Below are positions 38,812 to 42,406 of a stretch of 42,406 nucleotides of DNA, in pieces. Under the pieces are notes generated by a model. It had not been told where the DNA came from. It was given only the letters and a program-made list of their open reading frames with translations, and did no database searches. A program made the translations under genes and the position numbers. Position 1 is the first letter of the stretch. Each line of letters begins with the position of its first letter. The stretch is from a bacterium (GTDB lineage: Bacteria > Patescibacteriota > Microgenomatia > UBA8517). The stretch covers positions 1-42,406 of the forward strand of contig JAJYIG010000003.1 of the NCBI GenBank assembly GCA_021790215.1, given 5' to 3'.

Positions 38812-39885
38812 CTAAGAACCCACTCTTTGTCCTTCTTTAAGCGTTGGTGATGGTTGAGAAATTATTTGCTCACCTTCCGTCAACCCAGACGTGATTTGGA
38901 TCTCATCAGCATTTGAGGCGCCCACCTCGACATTAACTTTCTTCGCTCTCCCATTTTCGATCATCCAAACATAATTTGTGGAATCGGTAACAAGTGCGGT
39001 TGAGGGGATTTTTAGAACATTTTCAATTTTATTGAATACTATATCCGCATCTCCACCCATTCCGACTCTAAACTTCAAACCACTATTATCCGGAAGTGAA
39101 ATTCTTACATGATAAGCATTGCCACCAGTTGATGAAGTAAACGCAACAACTCCGATACTTGATACTTTACCCTGAAAAGTCTGGTCCGGATAAGCGTCAA
39201 GTTTTATGTTGGCTGTTTGCCCAACCGTTACATTTAGTAAATCCATCTCCTCCACCTGTGCATCAAAATATACAGAAGAAGGATCAACTATTGTGTAATT
39301 AGCAGCACCTGCCGTAACATTAACTCCGGGAGAAGACGGGGAAACTGTGTCAACTATTCCATCGAATGGTGCATATAAAGAAGCATTTTTCAATGCATCC
39401 TCAGCTGCCAAAACATCATTGTATGCGTTATCATTTGCCACCTCTGCTGCAGTGCGGGTTGACTTTTGTGAGAAAGTTTCAGCGCTGCCATAATTTTTAT
39501 CGTTATCGTGCTCAAGTTGAACCGCAGCCTGGGTTGCCCTATAAGTATTTAGGGCATTTTGATAGGCAGCATTAAGGGAAACAGCGTCTACCTGAGCAAT
39601 AAACTGCCCCTTTTTAACTGTTTCACCTACTTTTACCCCAACCGCTGTAACTTTTCCGCCAGCAGGAAATGTAAGTTCAGTATCTCTGTCCGCCTCAACA
39701 TAACCCGAAGTAGAAACCGATTCAGTAAGTTCACCTGACGTAACTTTTGCAGTTTGAACATTAACAGACTTATTAGCTGAAACAATAACCCGCCAAATAA
39801 TGATTGCAGCGATCACTAAAAATACCCAAAACCATTTCCCCAATCTTTTCCTGAAATTGCTTATTGAATCAAATATTCTTTTCAT
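38812..39885 (-). CDS. MacA/HlyD-type periplasmic adaptor subunit
   Basis: A 357-residue protein with an N-terminal anchor (about 20-37). The biotinyl-lipoyl half GKVTAVGVKVGETVKKGQFIAQVD and second half APFDGIVDTVSPSSPGVNV flank a helical hairpin (about 105-165). A beta-barrel (about 200-290) and membrane-proximal domain follow. No outer-membrane TolC-like gene is seen, and a monoderm host would not need one. It probably links the permease to an exported peptide or drug. Confidence 0.88.
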   Translation of the reverse strand: MKRIFDSISNFRKRLGKWFWVFLVIAAIIIWRVIVSANKSVNVQTAKVTSGELTESVSTSGYVEADRDTELTFPAGGKVTAVGVKVGETVKKGQFIAQVDAVSLNAAYQNALNTYRATQAAVQLEHDNDKNYGSAETFSQKSTRTAAEVANDNAYNDVLAAEDALKNASLYAPFDGIVDTVSPSSPGVNVTAGAANYTIVDPSSVYFDAQVEEMDLLNVTVGQTANIKLDAYPDQTFQGKVSSIGVVAFTSSTGGNAYHVRISLPDNSGLKFRVGMGGDADIVFNKIENVLKIPSTALVTDSTNYVWMIENGRAKKVNVEVGASNADEIQITSGLTEGEQIISQPSPTLKEGQRVGS

Positions 39886-39934
39886 ATTATGGCAAACTCA
39901 GATTTTACTCCTTAAGTATGACTTCGCACAATAC

Positions 39935-40237
39935 TTAGCGAAAAATCCTCTTAATAATAAATCTCCAAAAAGATTCGGGGGCATTTTTGTTTTCGGAGGC
40001 AGAACTTGACCAAACCGAAAGAATTACCCATTCATGCCTCTCATTTTGTTTTGCAACAACCTCAATCCGGGTTTTTCCATACCTACGATAATAAACCCGC
40101 GAACCGGAAGCGGTTCCTTTTCTTGATCTTTCAGGATTTCTCCATGTAGCCCAGGCATCGCTTTGCGATATTCTACGCTGTCTTAACCTTTCAAGCGCAT
40201 GATTTGTCCAGATAACTTTACCGAAATTTGGATCCAT
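39935..40237 (-). CDS. DUF4258-like protein
   Basis: A 100-residue protein. WTNHALERLRQRRISQSDAW is followed by SRVYYRRYGKTRIEVVAK and a WVILSVW strand, which fits DUF4258, a BECR-like fold family that includes toxin-like RNases. It opens just before the DUF5663-like gene's stop, 3 nt away. No antitoxin was identified, and many family members have no known activity. Confidence 0.65.
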   Translation of the reverse strand: MDPNFGKVIWTNHALERLRQRRISQSDAWATWRNPERSRKGTASGSRVYYRRYGKTRIEVVAKQNERHEWVILSVWSSSASENKNAPESFWRFIIKRIFR

Positions 40238-40240
40238 AGA

Positions 40241-40573
40241 TTACCCATTCAATGATTTGATTTCCGACAGCAAATCATCTGAAATCTTTTTTAGTTCTTG
40301 CTTTAATATTTCTTCAATATTTTCATCTGTTTTTCCATGCAGGTAGGCAAAAATGATTTGTTCATCATGAGGACTTTTATGAAAAATCTCCAAAAATTCT
40401 TCATGGCATTCTCTTGGTAACTTGTCTAATATCTTTTCAATCACTTTATGGTTGATAATCTCATCAACTAACATCCACATCTCGTCCCGTTCCTCCTTGG
40501 AGGAAGCGGAATTTTTAATTACAAGTTCTATCTCCTTAAATTCAATTAGATTATCAAAAAAAAGTTTTGACAT
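40241..40573 (-). CDS. DUF5663-like helical protein
   Basis: A 110-residue acidic helical protein. Its VIEKILDKLPRECHEEFLEIFHKSPHDEQII resembles the DUF5663 pattern 'LP.E..eeFl..f...P.D', a short family frequent in Patescibacteria. Function unknown. It lies 3 nt downstream of the DPBB-like gene on the same strand. Confidence 0.55.
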   Translation of the reverse strand: MSKLFFDNLIEFKEIELVIKNSASSKEERDEMWMLVDEIINHKVIEKILDKLPRECHEEFLEIFHKSPHDEQIIFAYLHGKTDENIEEILKQELKKISDDLLSEIKSLNG

Positions 40574-40576
40574 ATG

Positions 40577-41554
40577 TTACGCCTGCGTCAAAGTTACTCC
40601 AGGAACGTTGATTTTATTGTACTCTACCGGCCCCAGAGGAACTTTGTTCTCAGGATCATCAACAAAAAACAAAAGTACAACTCCCTTTTTGTACCTTGGT
40701 CCACCCAGGTAATTCATGACCTCGGGGCTTCCTCCAAATTGCTTCCCCGTCCAGTCGGCTGGTCCGGAATCCGCGATATCAGCCACAACCGCATTACCAT
40801 TAAGAGTATTAACAACCAAAACTTTTCTATATTTGTACCAATTCTGGAGGTATGGTTGACGGCTGTTCCAATCCGGAAGGTACAAAGTCTGAACAGCCAC
40901 ATACCATTCTTCATCGCTTGCCAATTGGGAAGTCAGAGATGACTTGGATAAAGCAAAATATCCCCAAGCTCCAAGCCCCGGGGCCATCCCTTCATCAAGC
41001 TGTGGGACTTTGGGATGCACCGCCATGGTATCTCCGGGGTAGCGGGCCAGGTGCTGCTCTGCCCCAATATAACCATATGTGGTATTTAGATGTTCCCCCT
41101 CCAAAGAGGCACGTGCAGGAACTCCCGTTAACTCTGTTAGAACTTGTTCCAGAGTTTTTTCCTGATATCTATTGAGTGGGCTTACTTTCTGGGGCAATGT
41201 AGACTTTAGATCGTTAATGAGACTTTCCTGAGGAGAAATATCCAAAGAGTTTCCCCCGATATCTGAAACATTTTTTACGATCTCGGTTACGGAAGGAATA
41301 TTTTTAGCAATGATAGGAGGAGTAAAAAGTAAGGTTCCTGTTAGAGCTCCAGTTGCAATAACTTTAGCTGAGTGTTGCCTGATTTTTCCCAAATCTACTC
41401 CTTTTTCCGAAAAGAATTTTGCAACATGGGGATACCTTCCAAAAAGTGAGTTTTTAGTCTCAATACTTTTGAGTTTTAACTTGTTTCGAAGAAATTCACT
41501 ATCAACCTTTTCCTGTATAAACTTTTGGTATGTTCTTTTGGCAGGCTGCGTCAT
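40577..41554 (-). CDS. Secreted or anchored DPBB-like (RlpA/3D-related) protein
   Basis: A 325-residue protein. A basic N-terminus precedes one hydrophobic helix (about 65-85, VIATGALTGTLLFTPPIIA). The C-terminal domain (about 165-310) ends with KVLVVNTLNGNAVVADIADSGPADWTGKQFGGSPEVMNYLG. Such N-G-x-V-x-DxGP-x-W patterns occur in double-psi beta-barrels of RlpA or 3D-domain cell-wall proteins. D and GP residues typical of lytic activity are present. It is probably active on peptidoglycan or structural in the envelope; this is inferred. A 23-bp palindrome lies upstream. Confidence 0.6.
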   Translation of the reverse strand: MTQPAKRTYQKFIQEKVDSEFLRNKLKLKSIETKNSLFGRYPHVAKFFSEKGVDLGKIRQHSAKVIATGALTGTLLFTPPIIAKNIPSVTEIVKNVSDIGGNSLDISPQESLINDLKSTLPQKVSPLNRYQEKTLEQVLTELTGVPARASLEGEHLNTTYGYIGAEQHLARYPGDTMAVHPKVPQLDEGMAPGLGAWGYFALSKSSLTSQLASDEEWYVAVQTLYLPDWNSRQPYLQNWYKYRKVLVVNTLNGNAVVADIADSGPADWTGKQFGGSPEVMNYLGGPRYKKGVVLLFFVDDPENKVPLGPVEYNKINVPGVTLTQA

Positions 41555-41567
41555 ATTGTCCGACCAG

Positions 41568-41590
41568 CTTTAAAGGAGACTCCTCTAAAG
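41568..41590. repeat. 23-bp imperfect palindrome, copy 2
   Basis: CTTTAAAGGAG, a central A, then CTCCTCTAAAG, with one mismatch between arms. It contains the stop codon of gltX (41585-41587) and lies 14 nt before the ATG of the DPBB-like gene on the minus strand. Copy 1 is at 24204-24226. Confidence 0.5.
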
Positions 41591-42406
41591 TAAGGGTTTT
41601 AACCTTTCCAAGGTTTTCTCTTTTCCTAAAATAATAATTGAATCGTTAATGGGAGGAGTAAACTTCTTCCCGGTTATTGCAATACGAAGATCCATAAAAA
41701 AGTCGCCAGTTTTATAATTTTTCTCTTTTATATTTTGCATCAGCTTTCCATTAAGAGTTTCCAGATTCCATTCTTTAGAATTTCCGATAATTTCAGCCGC
41801 ATCCGAAATATGACTTTTGTAATTTTTACCAAGGAGGTTTTTGTCTACATCTTTTTTCTCCCAGAAAAATCCTGCAATATTTTCCAAATCAGAAATCTTT
41901 GTGATTCTATCCTTTATCAATTTAGTAATTTGAATTTTTGAATTTTTATTCATTGATTCAAATTTAGAATTTAGAATTTCGAATTTGCCGCAAAGCTCAG
42001 AGTCACTGAGCTTCCTAATATATTCTCCGTTAAACCAATCAAGCTTGTCAGTAAAAAATCTGGGGTTTGCTTCCTGAAAACCTTTTATGTCAAAGTGTTC
42101 AACAAATTCGGAAAGGGTAAAAATCTCCCGGTTATCCTTTGGAGCCCATCCCAGAAGCATTACAAAATTGAGAAGCGCCTCAGGTAGATACCCTTTTTCT
42201 AAAAATTGTTCCACAAAAACAGAGTCCCGTCTTTTACTTAACTTTTTTCCTGTAGTTGCAGAAAGAATATCAGTTAAGTGCCCTATTTCAGGGCGTTTTC
42301 CGCCAAGATATTCAAAAAGAAGGAGGTGAATCGGAGTTGAAGGCAGCCAGTCGTGACCCCTGAGAACATGACTCACTCCCATATCGAGATCGTCAACTGG
42401 CATTGC
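41585..42406 (-). CDS. gltX: Glutamyl-tRNA synthetase, C-terminal part (runs off the window)
   Basis: At least 273 residues are visible; the frame continues upstream beyond 42406, so the N-terminal HIGH half is missing from the window. Present are VDDLDMGVSHVLRGHDWLP, the KMSKS-type motif KLSKR in TTGKKLSKRRDSV, and the helical anticodon-binding half. The enzyme charges tRNA-Glu. Together with a tRNA-Gln in the window this leaves open whether Gln-tRNA is made by GlnRS or GatCAB. This is a core gene, so the right end of the window is chromosomal. Confidence 0.93.
   Translation of the reverse strand, partial: AMPVDDLDMGVSHVLRGHDWLPSTPIHLLLFEYLGGKRPEIGHLTDILSATTGKKLSKRRDSVFVEQFLEKGYLPEALLNFVMLLGWAPKDNREIFTLSEFVEHFDIKGFQEANPRFFTDKLDWFNGEYIRKLSDSELCGKFEILNSKFESMNKNSKIQITKLIKDRITKISDLENIAGFFWEKKDVDKNLLGKNYKSHISDAAEIIGNSKEWNLETLNGKLMQNIKEKNYKTGDFFMDLRIAITGKKFTPPINDSIIILGKEKTLERLKPLL

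Noticed and set aside
1-42406. CRISPR array or Cas genes
   Set aside because: No regularly spaced identical repeats of suitable length and no Cas-like protein were seen.

Overview
This is a bacterial, AT-rich window with tightly packed genes. It fits the Candidate Phyla Radiation (Patescibacteria, probably Microgenomates-like). That placement is an inference from gene families (a DUF5663-type protein, many tiny membrane proteins) and from the recurrent leaderless start architecture; no marker gene settles it. UGA is an ordinary stop here, so the UGA-glycine code of Gracilibacteria and Absconditabacteria does not apply.

Region 1 (1-9515) starts with an intact tRNA-Gln(CUG). It continues with four same-strand transcription units that form one copper or soft-metal response cluster. 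They encode a CsoR-like protein that has lost its cysteine ligands, a DUF1573 protein, a CcdA-like membrane protein with CC pairs, an unknown Cys-rich anchored protein, DUF2933 and DUF5676 small membrane proteins, an OmpR/CusS-type two-component pair, a cupredoxin-like protein, a CopA-type ATPase, a TauE/DsbD-like transporter fused to a cupredoxin domain, an HMA chaperone and a Met-rich small membrane protein. Each of the four units is preceded by 11-bp-phased direct repeats related to CTTAAT, just upstream of a -10 box. This predicts a local regulon of the response regulator at 3341-4003.

Region 2 (9525-20061) is mobile. A minus-strand series encodes a winged-helix protein, a ParB-methyltransferase fusion, small and large terminase subunits and a large serine recombinase, with no capsid, portal or tail genes. 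A 3,551-bp cassette sits between large terminase and recombinase. It carries ArsR, an OB-fold protein and a Zn/Cd-type P-ATPase with an extra MerT-like N-terminal membrane module. Direct repeats that overlap the recombinase start codon flank it. A HEPN-like protein and a MerR-type HTH protein follow. The 3' end of tRNA-Gln plus its downstream flank (97-160) recurs, diverged, at 20204-20267, so the first 20 kb may be an old tRNA-associated island.

Region 3 (20365-24441) holds a CYTH-like protein, an alpha/beta hydrolase, decayed NUDIX and PAP2 genes, an operon of very small membrane proteins and a COG4705 membrane protein.

Region 4 (24447-42406) looks more chromosomal. It has an MFS transporter, DUF134/DUF5320 proteins, an arsenic-type cluster (ArsR, redox-active CPTC protein, ArsP-like permease), MscL with a zinc ribbon, a PAP2 enzyme broken by an in-frame TGA, a LytR_C-type protein, an acyltransferase, hydrolases, a second MFS exporter, a SHOCT/DUF2892 pair, a pentapeptide-repeat protein, an SGNH hydrolase, a TrpR/YerC-like regulator bracketed by identical promoter copies, a MacAB-type efflux system, DUF4258 and DUF5663 proteins, a DPBB-like secreted protein, and the C-terminal half of glutamyl-tRNA synthetase running off the end. 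At eight genes a -10 hexamer begins 12-13 nt before the ATG, which suggests that leaderless mRNAs are common.
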